Below are positions 33,841-42,172 of a DNA stretch of 64,000 nucleotides, piece after piece. Location: the NCBI GenBank assembly GCA_910579845.1, contig CAJTWL010000010.1, forward strand, positions 1-64,000, read 5' to 3'. Under the pieces are notes generated by a model. It ran no database searches. It was not told the origin of the DNA and saw only the letters and a list, made by a program, of their open reading frames with translations. The position numbers were made by a program, and so were the translations under genes. Within the stretch, counting starts at the first letter, position 1; every line of letters starts with the position of its first letter. Origin of the DNA: an uncultured Muribaculaceae bacterium (GTDB taxonomy: Bacteria > Bacteroidota > Bacteroidia > Bacteroidales > Muribaculaceae).

Positions 33841-33996
33841 AAGAAATTGTTTAAATTTATTTTCAGAGGATTTTGAGAAGTATTTTTGAGATGTTTCTGC
33901 GAGTCGAAGAGGGAGAAACCTCCCGGTTTTGACCGATGAGACTTGGCGGAAACAGCCGAAAAGACTCTCAAAAGACCTGAAAGAATACTTATAACA
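33841..33996. other. Branched-fold intergenic element between the direct repeats
   Basis: The DNA folds, by eye, into a multi-branched form: a closing stem from TTTTGAGA (33884-33891) and GAGTC (33901-33905) with GACTCTCAAAA (33963-33973), and inside it three hairpins, GGGAG-AAAC-CTCCC (33911-33924), CGGT-TTTG-ACCG (33924-33935) and TTGGC-N7-GCCGA (33943-33959). No reading frame. It could be a structured RNA or a small mobile repeat. Confidence 0.5.
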
Positions 33997-34025
33997 TTTT
34001 TTCGTAATAAATTTAAACAGTTTCT
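33997..34025 (+). repeat. 29-bp direct repeat, right copy
   Basis: Exact copy of 33812-33840. It overlaps the -33 region of the GT90 promoter, so its presence may change expression of the cluster. Confidence 0.85.
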
Positions 34026-34036
34026 TAATTTTGAAC

Positions 34037-34044
34037 TAAATTTG
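34037..34044 (+). promoter_or_regulatory. -7 box of the GT90/GT2 cluster
   Basis: TAAATTTG ends three bases before the ATG at 34047, so either the mRNA is leaderless or translation starts at the ATG at 34065. Confidence 0.55.
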
Positions 34045-34046
34045 TG

Positions 34047-35033
34047 ATGAAGTCCAACTGCTTGATGAATCTTTACAAAAAATACATATTGTCGGGTAAA
34101 CGGCTTCCGCTGTTTTTCTATATCGGCAACTGGTTCGGAAACCTGTTGCCACGCGCATATTGGATTCACAGAAGGAAACAATTGCTGAAAGACTGGGAAC
34201 AGCGAGATGACGCCTGGCATATCAGGGAAAGAGTCAACACGTATTGCAGGATTGAAGATAACTATATCATAAATGGCGGGAAGTTCGTAGATATAAAGGC
34301 AGTAAATCACCATAATTTTCAAAGTCGTTATGCGATGGACGCCCAAAAGGCGCTACGTTATTTCCCGGGCGAGCGGAAAGTTTGTTTTATCGATGGAGAC
34401 ATACGGACAAATCCGGATCAACCCTCTATTATAAAATGCAGGAGACTCAACGGCAGGAATGAAGAGAATGCGGTTATCCTTAATTTGGATTCAATAAGAC
34501 ATTGGCTTGACCCGCACGACAACATTCCTTTCGAGAAAAAGATTCCACAACTTTTTTTCAGAGGCGATATTTTCGACAAGCCGGACAGAATAAGGTTTTT
34601 TGAGCAGTGGGCAGACAATGAACATTTTAATCTCGGGGATACAAATTTACGGTTCCCGTCAAAATGGCATAGTGATTTTGTCACGATTCCCGATCATTTC
34701 CGGTATCAGTTCATTCTGGCGCTTGAAGGTTATGATATGGCATCCTCTCTGCAATGGATAATGTCATCGGGATGTGTTCCTGTCATGCCTAAGCCTACTG
34801 TCGAAGGCTGGCTCATGCATTCGAAGCTGATTCCCGGGGTGCATTATATAGAAATAAAGCCGGACTTCTCGGATGTCGGCGATAAAATTGCGTACTATGC
34901 GTCACATCAGGAGGAAGCTAAAAAAATAGCGATGGAATCGAAGAAATTCGCAGATCAGTTCAGAGACAAGAAACGGGAATTGATTGTTTCCATTCTTGTT
35001 GTTGAGAAATATTTGAAGAAACAGATGTCATGA
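34047..35033 (+). CDS. Glycosyltransferase, GT90 family (LPS glycosylation)
   Basis: 328 residues. Sequence of the second half matches the GT90 (CAP10/LpsA) family: PQLFFRGDIFDKPDRIRFFEQW, then FRYQFILALEGYDMASSLQW and the SSGCVPVMP segment with downstream KPDFSD. Family members add glucose or xylose to LPS or glycans. A GTG three bases upstream (34044) is in frame; ATG 34047 or ATG 34065 is more likely. First gene of the operon; overlaps the next gene by four bases. Confidence 0.88.
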   Translation: MKSNCLMNLYKKYILSGKRLPLFFYIGNWFGNLLPRAYWIHRRKQLLKDWEQRDDAWHIRERVNTYCRIEDNYIINGGKFVDIKAVNHHNFQSRYAMDAQKALRYFPGERKVCFIDGDIRTNPDQPSIIKCRRLNGRNEENAVILNLDSIRHWLDPHDNIPFEKKIPQLFFRGDIFDKPDRIRFFEQWADNEHFNLGDTNLRFPSKWHSDFVTIPDHFRYQFILALEGYDMASSLQWIMSSGCVPVMPKPTVEGWLMHSKLIPGVHYIEIKPDFSDVGDKIAYYASHQEEAKKIAMESKKFADQFRDKKRELIVSILVVEKYLKKQMS

Positions 35034-35851
35034 TATCCATTATTACAGCAATATACAATCAGCTTCCGATGAACCGGCTTTTTCTGGAATCAATCCGTAA
35101 GAGCACCCGTACCGATTGGGAACTGATAATTATAGACAACGGTTCTACCGACGGATCCGCGGATTTTTTTGAGAATGCCGGACAAAATATAAGGGTCATA
35201 CGCAATGATGCCAATTATTCCTATCCGCATTGTCAGAACCAGGGTATAGATATGGCCCGCGGAGATATTCTCGCATTTCTGAACAATGATATAATGCTTT
35301 CTGATAATTGGGATGCAAGGCTTTTAAATATTCTTGGAAAGGACGGCTATGAAGCAGTCACCCTCTCCTCAAACGACAATATGCTCGATGAAAGCGAAGC
35401 AAAACGGATAAACCGCCGGTTTAAACGGATCAAATATCCTCTTATATCCTTATTCGGAACTAAAGAATGGGCTTTGAGGATAATGATAAAATTTACGTAC
35501 CGGAATTTCAATAGATTCTGCAACAGACTGTGGAAGCGTGACGGAGTGAAAACAAAAACCGGTTTTGCAGGGAGTGCCGTGATAATGACCCGCAAGGGTA
35601 TCGATCTCGTGGGCAAATGGGATGAAACCCAGCAGGGAGCTGATTTTGATTTGTACATGCGCTCCTTGAAACGTTATAAGGAATCCGGGGACATGAAGCC
35701 GTTGTCTCTGATCGGCGGCATATATCATCATCATTTCAGCAGATTGACCTTCAATTGTTCATATCCTGAATATGCCGATATAGCAAATATCCGTACTATA
35801 GAGGAGAAATGGGGGGAGAATGTTGTTAAAGAGTATCTGGCAGCACAATGA
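35030..35851 (+). CDS. Glycosyltransferase, GT2 family
   Basis: 273-residue GT-A enzyme. Motifs are SIITAIYNQLPMNRLFLES, DNGSTDGSADFF, and AFLNNDIMLSDNWD holding the DxD-type metal site (NND here). The C-terminal part (FAGSAVIMTRKGIDLVGKWDE) fits rhamnosyl- or glucosyltransferase-like GT2s. It overlaps both neighbours by four bases (ATGA), indicating translational coupling. Confidence 0.85.
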   Translation: MISIITAIYNQLPMNRLFLESIRKSTRTDWELIIIDNGSTDGSADFFENAGQNIRVIRNDANYSYPHCQNQGIDMARGDILAFLNNDIMLSDNWDARLLNILGKDGYEAVTLSSNDNMLDESEAKRINRRFKRIKYPLISLFGTKEWALRIMIKFTYRNFNRFCNRLWKRDGVKTKTGFAGSAVIMTRKGIDLVGKWDETQQGADFDLYMRSLKRYKESGDMKPLSLIGGIYHHHFSRLTFNCSYPEYADIANIRTIEEKWGENVVKEYLAAQ

Positions 35852-36711
35852 TATCGATAATAGTCTGTTACATAAGCCCGTCCAAACTGGATAAGCTCAA
35901 GCGCAACATTTCCGAAACAATCGGTGATGTGCCGTATGAAGTGATTGCTTTAGACAACAGGGAGTCTCCGAAATCAATTGCGGGCGTTTATAATGATGGC
36001 GCATCAAAAGCAATATATCCCAATCTGTTATTTATCCATGAGGATGCCGGATTTGTAGATAAGAACTGGATGTCTAAGATCGGGGACAAGCTTGCCGAAC
36101 CGGATTGCGGGGTAATCGGTTTTGCGGGCTCAAGGTTGATGTCCGATGCGCCGGGAGGCTGGAATGTGTTGCCCGAATACAGCGTATGGAATCTGTTGGA
36201 AAATGGAAGGATGCTGTCTATGAACATAGAAGAGGACGCAAAACCTTTCAGAGAGGTAGTTGCAGTGGACGGCTTTGCAATGTTTGTGCGCCGGAATGTG
36301 TGGCAGGAGATCGGATTCGATGAGACAATGCTGAGAGGTTTCCATTGTTATGATGTGGATTTCTCACTTTCTGTCGGCTCCTCATATAGGAATTATGTTT
36401 GTACGGATATACTGCTTTATCATGACTCCAAGGGGAATTTCGGAGAAGCCTAGGCACGTGAGACATTAAGGATGTATAATGACAAATGGAAAAAACTGTT
36501 GCCAAGGCATACAGCAGATGTAAATATGACTACAAAAGAGGAGAAGCGGATTGAGGAGAGAGTTGTCTGGCGCTTTTTGAAGATGATGAAAAAATATGGA
36601 ATGCAGGATTCCGGGCTGGTAAAACGGTTTAAACATTATTCTCCTACTATAAGTCATTTAAAACACTTGTTTAAGGCGGAACTCGGAATGCGTTCCCTGA
36701 TGAAATTATAA
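35848..36711 (+). pseudogene. GT2-like glycosyltransferase interrupted by an in-frame TAG
   Basis: The frame starting at 35848 runs 201 codons to TAG at 36451-36453, then continues in the same frame without another stop to 36711, 287 codons in all. The part after the stop, through YNDKWKKLLP, is what homologues carry after GSF-x-E-x-W. The TAG falls where those proteins have Trp, so a TGG-to-TAG change at 36452 explains it. The first part has SIIVCYISPSKLDKLKRN, FIHEDAGFVDKNW and GFHCYDVDFSLSV. Upstream 201 residues lack the tail, so the product is probably inactive, unless TAG is read through. An ATG at 36472 could start the tail alone. Confidence 0.8.
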
Positions 36712-36718
36712 TAGGCTT

Positions 36719-37552
36719 ATGAAAGCTTCTGTAATAATATCTGTATATAACCATTTCGAATGGCTGCGTCTTATACTGGATGCCTTGAGAATGCAGACAT
36801 TCAAGGATTTCGAGGTTGTAATAGCCGATGACGGTTCTTCACAGGAAACTGTCGAGGCTTTGCATGAATATATTGCACGACATCCTGAGCTGAAGATAAT
36901 CCATTCCTGGCATCCCGATGAGGGATGGAGAAAAAACAAAGCTCTTAATCAGGCTGTACGTGTCTCGACAGGTGAATATCTGATATTTATAGATGGTGAT
37001 TGCATACCTCATCCCTGTTTTGTCGAAGATCACATGCGGATATGCAGACATGGGATAGTGACAGGAGGCAGACGAGTCGAGACTTCGGAAGAAGTCTCAC
37101 AGTGGCTTGAAAGTCTTGAGACATTGCCGAAGAATTATTTTGACAAGGCACGCAGTCTGATGCTGAAAGGTGTATTCCGCAACAAACTCGGAGAGACCTG
37201 CGCGCAATTGCGTCGTACATGGCGTTTCCCATATATAGGAGGAAAGGCTCTCGGCATAAAACCACAGGGTATACTCGGAGCTAATTTCGGTCTTTATCGC
37301 GAAGATTTTGAAAAAGTTAATGGTTTTGACGAGAGATATGTGCATGCCGGAACGGGAGAGGATTGCGACATTGATGTACGTCTTGCGAATGCGGGAATCC
37401 GTCATGTCAAGGCATCCCATTATGCATTGATGCTCCATCGCCACCACGACCGTCTGAACTGGGACTGGCAAGAGAATGCGGAATTGCTGAAGAAAGCTAC
37501 AGATGACCGGCTGACTTACATAGAAACCGGATTAAACAGAAAAGAGTCATGA
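36719..37552 (+). CDS. Glycosyltransferase, GT2 with GT7-like C-terminus
   Basis: 277-residue GT-A enzyme. The N-terminal motif is SVIISVYNHFEWLRLIL, the metal site DGDCIPHPCF, and the C-terminal NGFDERYVHAGTGEDCDIDVRL is the galactosyltransferase-like acceptor motif. Seven bases separate it from the amber-interrupted gene; it overlaps the next gene by four bases. Part of the five-gene glycan operon. Confidence 0.87.
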   Translation: MKASVIISVYNHFEWLRLILDALRMQTFKDFEVVIADDGSSQETVEALHEYIARHPELKIIHSWHPDEGWRKNKALNQAVRVSTGEYLIFIDGDCIPHPCFVEDHMRICRHGIVTGGRRVETSEEVSQWLESLETLPKNYFDKARSLMLKGVFRNKLGETCAQLRRTWRFPYIGGKALGIKPQGILGANFGLYREDFEKVNGFDERYVHAGTGEDCDIDVRLANAGIRHVKASHYALMLHRHHDRLNWDWQENAELLKKATDDRLTYIETGLNRKES

Positions 37553-38355
37553 AAAGTTCCCTTATCATATCTACATACAACCGCCCGGACGCTCTTAAGA
37601 TATGCCTGGAAAGTGTACGCAAACTCGCCGTATATCCTGATGAGGTTATTGTTGGAGATGACGGTTCAACAGAAGAGACACGTCTGTTAGTTGATGAATT
37701 ACGGAAAGATTTTCCGGTGCCACTGAAATATATATGGCAGCCGGACGAGGGATTCAGGCTTGCGGCGATACGCAACAAGTGTATTGCGGCTGCTTCGGGA
37801 GAATATATCATTCAGATTGACGGAGATATATTCCTGCACAAGATGTTTGTAGCCGATCATCTGAGGAATGCTCGTCCGGGTCATTTCCTGAAAGGTGGCA
37901 GGGTACAGCTTGATGATGTCCGCTCCAGACAGATATGTGTCTCCGGTAAAGTTCCATGGATTCATCCGCTTAGTAACGGCATAGAGGCTAAGCGACCTAA
38001 CGCTTTGCGTTTTTCTAATCTTGCAATATATCTCGCACCCCGTTATCGTAAAAATCGGGACAATGTATTGGGATGCAATATGTCTTTTTATAAGAAGGAT
38101 CTGATTGCTGTCAACGGATATGATGAGGATTTCAGCGGATGGGGTGGAGAAGATCTTGACATCTCTTTCAGACTCCGGAATGCAGGTATTGGGAAACGCT
38201 ATCTCAAGTTCTGTGCCCTGACATACCATCTCTGGCATAAAGAAGCTTCCATGGACAAAAGTTCGGGAAATCATGCGATTGCATACAGTCATCGCGAGAC
38301 ATCAGCCATTCGGTGCATTCACGGTCTTGACCAATATCTTGCAGATGATAAATAA
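37549..38355 (+). CDS. Glycosyltransferase, GT2 with GT7-like C-terminus
   Basis: 268-residue relative of the preceding gene (SLIISTYNRPDALKICLES, DGDIFLHKMF, NGYDEDFSGWGGEDLDISFRL). The pair looks like a tandem duplication that has diverged. Last gene of the cluster; only 69 bases lie between it and the next gene. Confidence 0.87.
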   Translation: MKSSLIISTYNRPDALKICLESVRKLAVYPDEVIVGDDGSTEETRLLVDELRKDFPVPLKYIWQPDEGFRLAAIRNKCIAAASGEYIIQIDGDIFLHKMFVADHLRNARPGHFLKGGRVQLDDVRSRQICVSGKVPWIHPLSNGIEAKRPNALRFSNLAIYLAPRYRKNRDNVLGCNMSFYKKDLIAVNGYDEDFSGWGGEDLDISFRLRNAGIGKRYLKFCALTYHLWHKEASMDKSSGNHAIAYSHRETSAIRCIHGLDQYLADDK

Positions 38356-38411
38356 TAGAAACCTGCGCCATGCTTGCGACCCCAAATTCACATTTATTTT
38401 TAAACAACTTC

Positions 38412-38419
38412 TAAATTTG
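38412..38419 (+). promoter_or_regulatory. -7 box of the membrane protein at 38425
   Basis: TAAATTTG ends five bases before the ATG, which again predicts a leaderless or almost leaderless message. Confidence 0.55.
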
Positions 38420-38424
38420 CAGTA

Positions 38425-39057
38425 ATGACACATAGAGGATTTTACGAAAGGTATTTCATCACCCCCTTTTTTCGTGACTTCAAGAATTACAAAGATAGAG
38501 TGGACCTTAAGGATATGTTGCGCACTCTTATGGCATGGGGGGTGGCAACACTGGGACTTGTCGGATTGCTTTTAGGACAGGTCGGGCTCCTCGGTCCGGA
38601 GGTGGGATTTTCAACCTTATATATAATCGGGGGAATCTGGCTGTTGTGGAGTGCTGTAGGGTTATGTGCTCTTTTCTCAAGATATTTTAAATCATCCGGC
38701 GACAGAGAAGCTTATGATACCCCAAAACCGGTTGCTGTGCTCGGTATAGACAAACTCCTTGCCGTGGTTTGTGTTTTGTTCTTCATTTTTGGAATTCTGA
38801 TGATGGCAACCACACTCAACAGTGGCGAACTCAATATGTCTACGGGCACAGGAGAATATGACGAGGACAATCCGATACTTAACAGCGACAAGGTAGAGGA
38901 GGAAGCAATCTTCAATTATATGAATTACGACGAGACTCCTCCGGTAACGGAAGACACTGTGTCGGTTGAAGAGGAAGATACAGTTTCATTACAGGAAATT
39001 TTTGATCCGGCAGCTGTAAGTCCCTCAGCACAGGAAGACACCACCTATATTGAATAA
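38425..39057 (+). CDS. Membrane protein with acidic tail
   Basis: 210 residues, unknown function. Three membrane segments lie near 33-54, 61-84 and 110-128. The last 70 residues are acidic and low in complexity (EEEAIFNYMNYDETPPVTED). No catalytic motif seen. Stands alone between the glycosyltransferase cluster and pckA, ending at a shared terminator. Confidence 0.72.
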   Translation: MTHRGFYERYFITPFFRDFKNYKDRVDLKDMLRTLMAWGVATLGLVGLLLGQVGLLGPEVGFSTLYIIGGIWLLWSAVGLCALFSRYFKSSGDREAYDTPKPVAVLGIDKLLAVVCVLFFIFGILMMATTLNSGELNMSTGTGEYDEDNPILNSDKVEEEAIFNYMNYDETPPVTEDTVSVEEEDTVSLQEIFDPAAVSPSAQEDTTYIE

Positions 39058-39087
39058 TAGAGCAATGGAATAGAAATAAAGCAATAT

Positions 39088-39120
39088 AAAAAGAGACATC
39101 CCGTCGGGATGTCTCTTTTT
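39088..39120. terminator. Bidirectional terminator between 38425-39057 and pckA
   Basis: 15-bp stem AAAAAGAGACATCCC/GGGATGTCTCTTTTT with a GTC loop. A and T runs on both sides serve both convergent genes. Confidence 0.9.
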
Positions 39121-39142
39121 ATATTGAAAAACAGGTCATTTA

Positions 39143-40747
39143 TCAGAGTTTAGGACCGGCAGCTACAAGAGCCTTGCCTGCCGCATTAGTTTCGAATTTC
39201 TTGAAGTTGTTGATAAACATCTCGGCGAGTTTCTTTGCTTTCTCCTCCCATTCTTTAGGATCTGCATATGTGTCTCGCGGATCAAGAATAGCCGGATTTA
39301 CGCCCGGAAGCTCAGTCGGAATGACAAAATCGAAATAAGGAAGAACCTTTGTAGGAGCTTTCTCGATATCACCATTCAGGATATCGTCGATAATACCGCG
39401 GGTATCAGGAATTGAGATACGTTTGCCTGTACCGTTCCAACCTGTGTTTACAAGATATGCCTTTGCACCGTTGAGGCTCATCTTCTTCTCAAGTTCCTCG
39501 GCATATTTTGTCGGGTGGAGCGAGAGGAATGCCTGACCGAAGCAAGCAGAGAATGTAGGAGTAGGCTCTGTGATACCACGCTCTGTACCTGCAAGTTTTG
39601 CGGTAAAGCCACTGAGGAAATAGTATTTTGCCTGCTCGTTGTTAAGGAGCGCTACAGGAGGAAGTACTCCGAATGCGTCAGCACTCAGGAAGATAACCTG
39701 TTTTGCAGCCGGACCTTTGGAAACCGGTTTAACGATATTCTCGATGTGATAGATCGGATAGGAAACGCGGGTGTTCTCTGTCACGCTCTTGTCTGCAAAA
39801 TCGCATTTACCGCCAGCCTCAACTGTAACGTTCTCCAGAAGAGCGTCACGCTTGATTGCACCGTAAATATCAGGTTCATTCTCTTTTGAGAGGTTGATAA
39901 CCTTAGCGTAGCAGCCACCCTCATAGTTGAAGATACCGTCATCATCCCAGCCGTGCTCGTCATCACCGATGAGTTTACGTTTCGGATCGGTAGAAAGAGT
40001 AGTCTTGCCTGTTCCGGAAAGACCGAAGAAGATAGCCGAGGAAGTCTCCTCCATATTGGTGTTTGCTGAGCAGTGCATTGATGCAATGCCACGAAGAGGA
40101 TTGAAGTAGTTCATCATAGAGAACATACCTTTCTTCATCTCGCCACCGTACCATGTGTTGATGATAACCTGTTCGCGCTGTTTGATATTGAATGCGACAA
40201 CAGTCTCTGAATGAAGACCGAGTTCCTTATAGTTCTCGCATTTTGCTTTTGATGCATTGAATACAACGAAGTCGGGCTTGAAGTCTTTGAGTTCTTCTGC
40301 TGTAGGACGGATAAACATGTTTGTCACGAAGTGTGCCTGCCATGCTACCTCCATAATGAAGCGAACATTAAGACGTGTAGCCTCATTGGCACCACAGAAA
40401 CAGTCAACTACGTAAAGGGTCTTGTCGCAAAGTTCCTTAACGGCTTTTTCACGAAGCTGATCCCATACCTCTGTAGTGATTGGCTTATTATCGTTCTTAT
40501 ATCCGTCGGTTGTCCACCATACAGTATCTTCTGTAACCTCATCCTTTACAAGGTATTTGTCCTTAGGAGAACGGCCTGTGTAAACGCCGGTGAATACGTC
40601 AACAGCGCCGAGGTCGGTCTCGATGCCTTTCTCGTAACCTTCGAGAGCAGGATTTGTCTCATCTTTGTAAAGTTCTTCGTAAGAGGGGTTGTGAATAATG
40701 TTTTTCACATCCTTGATCCCATACTGGGAAAGATCTAATGTAGCCAT
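39143..40747 (-). CDS. pckA: Phosphoenolpyruvate carboxykinase (ATP)
   Basis: 534-residue ATP-type PEP carboxykinase. The kinase-1a P-loop [11 protein letters not shown], the preceding [16 protein letters not shown] and the metal-binding DDEHGWDD are present. In succinate-producing Bacteroidales the enzyme usually runs from PEP and CO2 to oxaloacetate, gaining ATP and feeding fumarate reductase. The predicted transcript has a leader of about 170 bases with several hairpins. Confidence 0.96.
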   Translation of the reverse strand: MATLDLSQYGIKDVKNIIHNPSYEELYKDETNPALEGYEKGIETDLGAVDVFTGVYTGRSPKDKYLVKDEVTEDTVWWTTDGYKNDNKPITTEVWDQLREKAVKELCDKTLYVVDCFCGANEATRLNVRFIMEVAWQAHFVTNMFIRPTAEELKDFKPDFVVFNASKAKCENYKELGLHSETVVAFNIKQREQVIINTWYGGEMKKGMFSMMNYFNPLRGIASMHCSANTNMEETSSAIFFGLSGTGKTTLSTDPKRKLIGDDEHGWDDDGIFNYEGGCYAKVINLSKENEPDIYGAIKRDALLENVTVEAGGKCDFADKSVTENTRVSYPIYHIENIVKPVSKGPAAKQVIFLSADAFGVLPPVALLNNEQAKYYFLSGFTAKLAGTERGITEPTPTFSACFGQAFLSLHPTKYAEELEKKMSLNGAKAYLVNTGWNGTGKRISIPDTRGIIDDILNGDIEKAPTKVLPYFDFVIPTELPGVNPAILDPRDTYADPKEWEEKAKKLAEMFINNFKKFETNAAGKALVAAGPKL

Positions 40748-41097
40748 AAATCTTATATATTTATTTGGGTTTTAGTTTAATTTTCCTATATACGGTCTAA
40801 ATGACCTCTGTATCTTAAACACTGTATATCCCGTATCAACCCGCAATAATGGTGAAAGTTAACATACATTCCGATTATTTAGGATTGCGGGGTGCAATTG
40901 TTGCAAAAGCGAGGTAATCCGTATCGCAAAATTAATCAATTTTTTTTAAATAAAATCCTAATTAAAGAAAAAATTCATTAATTAAATTTCTTTTTTGACA
41001 GAACTTTTTCTTTGCGGTTTGGATTTGACGCAAACATGTCTTTCCCGGCACGTTCACGTTGTTGTATGACTTCAAAGGTGGTAAACAGCCGTGGAGA
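40748..41097. other. pckA leader and non-coding gap
   Basis: 350 bases with no gene. A minus-strand -7 box TAATTTTG lies at 40927-40934. The leader between it and pckA contains CCCGCAAT (40840-40847) complementary to ATTGCGGG (40884-40891), an inner TGCAA-TTG-TTGCA (40893-40905), and GGTC-N5-GACC (40794-40806). These could be regulatory RNA structure. Bases 40935-41097 are AT-rich with no clear feature. Confidence 0.45.
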
Positions 41098-42108
41098 TCA
41101 AACAAGACGGAGCCGTGTTTTGATAATGCCGTGAAGTCGGGAAACCGAACCAGATAAAAGTGAATACAATTTCATCGTACAGACAGAAAGGAACCACGAG
41201 GCAAGAAGGATAACCAATACACGCACTACCGGATTTCCAAGCACCGGTGTCATGAATTTGAAAAGAGTTTTTGTGGAAGCTGTAAAGAACAATGCGTGCA
41301 GAAACCAGATATGCATAGACTTGATTCCTAAATCTGTAAGGGCAATCTTAACCCAGCCATAAACCTTTGAAACCGTAATCGAAAAAGCCTCTGCCGAGTC
41401 ACAAAGAAGCGCCACCGATGCCGCAAACAACGGAACGACCGCAAAATCAGCTATTTTCGCATACGGAATTCCCCTGAAAATATATAAAACGACTATAGCA
41501 ACTACAGATGCAATAAGAATCTTCTTCCCGGGTTTGATATCTAAATGCGAAAATACTTTATAATGTGCCAGCCAGTATGCCGCCATCACTATCGGCATAA
41601 ACTGGAAATAGCGTATAAACCGACTTGCAAAACTATAATACGGCATTTGCGGGAATGTCACCAATGCCCAATAAGCGCCCCCGGAACACAGAAGCATCGG
41701 CATCAACCCACGCCATCCGTAACGGTCAATAACCCGGGAGATAAAAGGCATACTTAGCATCGCCATTATATAGAAGTTTATATACCAGCAATAATAGTTC
41801 AACCCTCCCCACAGACCGAACATATTCATCACTACCTGTTCTACCGACACTTTATAATGTGTGTAAAATATTGCTATTGGCAGACATATTCCCAGCAGAA
41901 TGAACCAGAAATGAGCCAACAGATGCCAGATACGTTTTGCGGCATGCCTCAAATCCCGTGTTTTGGCGAACTCATACCCATATCCGACAAGGAAGGAAAA
42001 CAACGGCACCGCAAAGGGTATAATTTTCCCCGGACATGAATGTCCCGTCACCATCAGAATAATTGCAAGACCTCTGATTATCCTTGACTTATCATTCCCA
42101 AACTGCAT
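41098..42108 (-). CDS. Acyltransferase family 3 membrane protein
   Basis: 336-residue integral membrane protein with about ten hydrophobic segments. The N-terminus NDKSRIIRGLAIILMVTGHS holds the RGLA..MVxxH pattern of acyltransferase-3 proteins, which acetylate or acylate surface polysaccharides. A DKxRxxRGLA start supports the assignment. Substrate unknown. It has its own -7 box (42137-42144) and lies between pckA and the AsmA-like gene. Confidence 0.8.
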   Translation of the reverse strand: MQFGNDKSRIIRGLAIILMVTGHSCPGKIIPFAVPLFSFLVGYGYEFAKTRDLRHAAKRIWHLLAHFWFILLGICLPIAIFYTHYKVSVEQVVMNMFGLWGGLNYYCWYINFYIMAMLSMPFISRVIDRYGWRGLMPMLLCSGGAYWALVTFPQMPYYSFASRFIRYFQFMPIVMAAYWLAHYKVFSHLDIKPGKKILIASVVAIVVLYIFRGIPYAKIADFAVVPLFAASVALLCDSAEAFSITVSKVYGWVKIALTDLGIKSMHIWFLHALFFTASTKTLFKFMTPVLGNPVVRVLVILLASWFLSVCTMKLYSLLSGSVSRLHGIIKTRLRLV

Positions 42109-42136
42109 AATTCCAAATCAATTCATTTAGATTATG

Positions 42137-42144
42137 CAAATTTA
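42137..42144 (-). promoter_or_regulatory. -7 box of the acyltransferase gene
   Basis: Minus strand TAAATTTG, about 28 bases before the ATG; -33 not evident. Confidence 0.5.
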
Positions 42145-42172
42145 CGAAATTTATAGATTCCTGCAGGCCGCT

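Noticed and set aside
36451..36453. General recoding of TAG as a sense codon
   Set aside because: TAG is used as an ordinary terminal stop elsewhere in the window (for example 21793-21795), and all other genes read normally.
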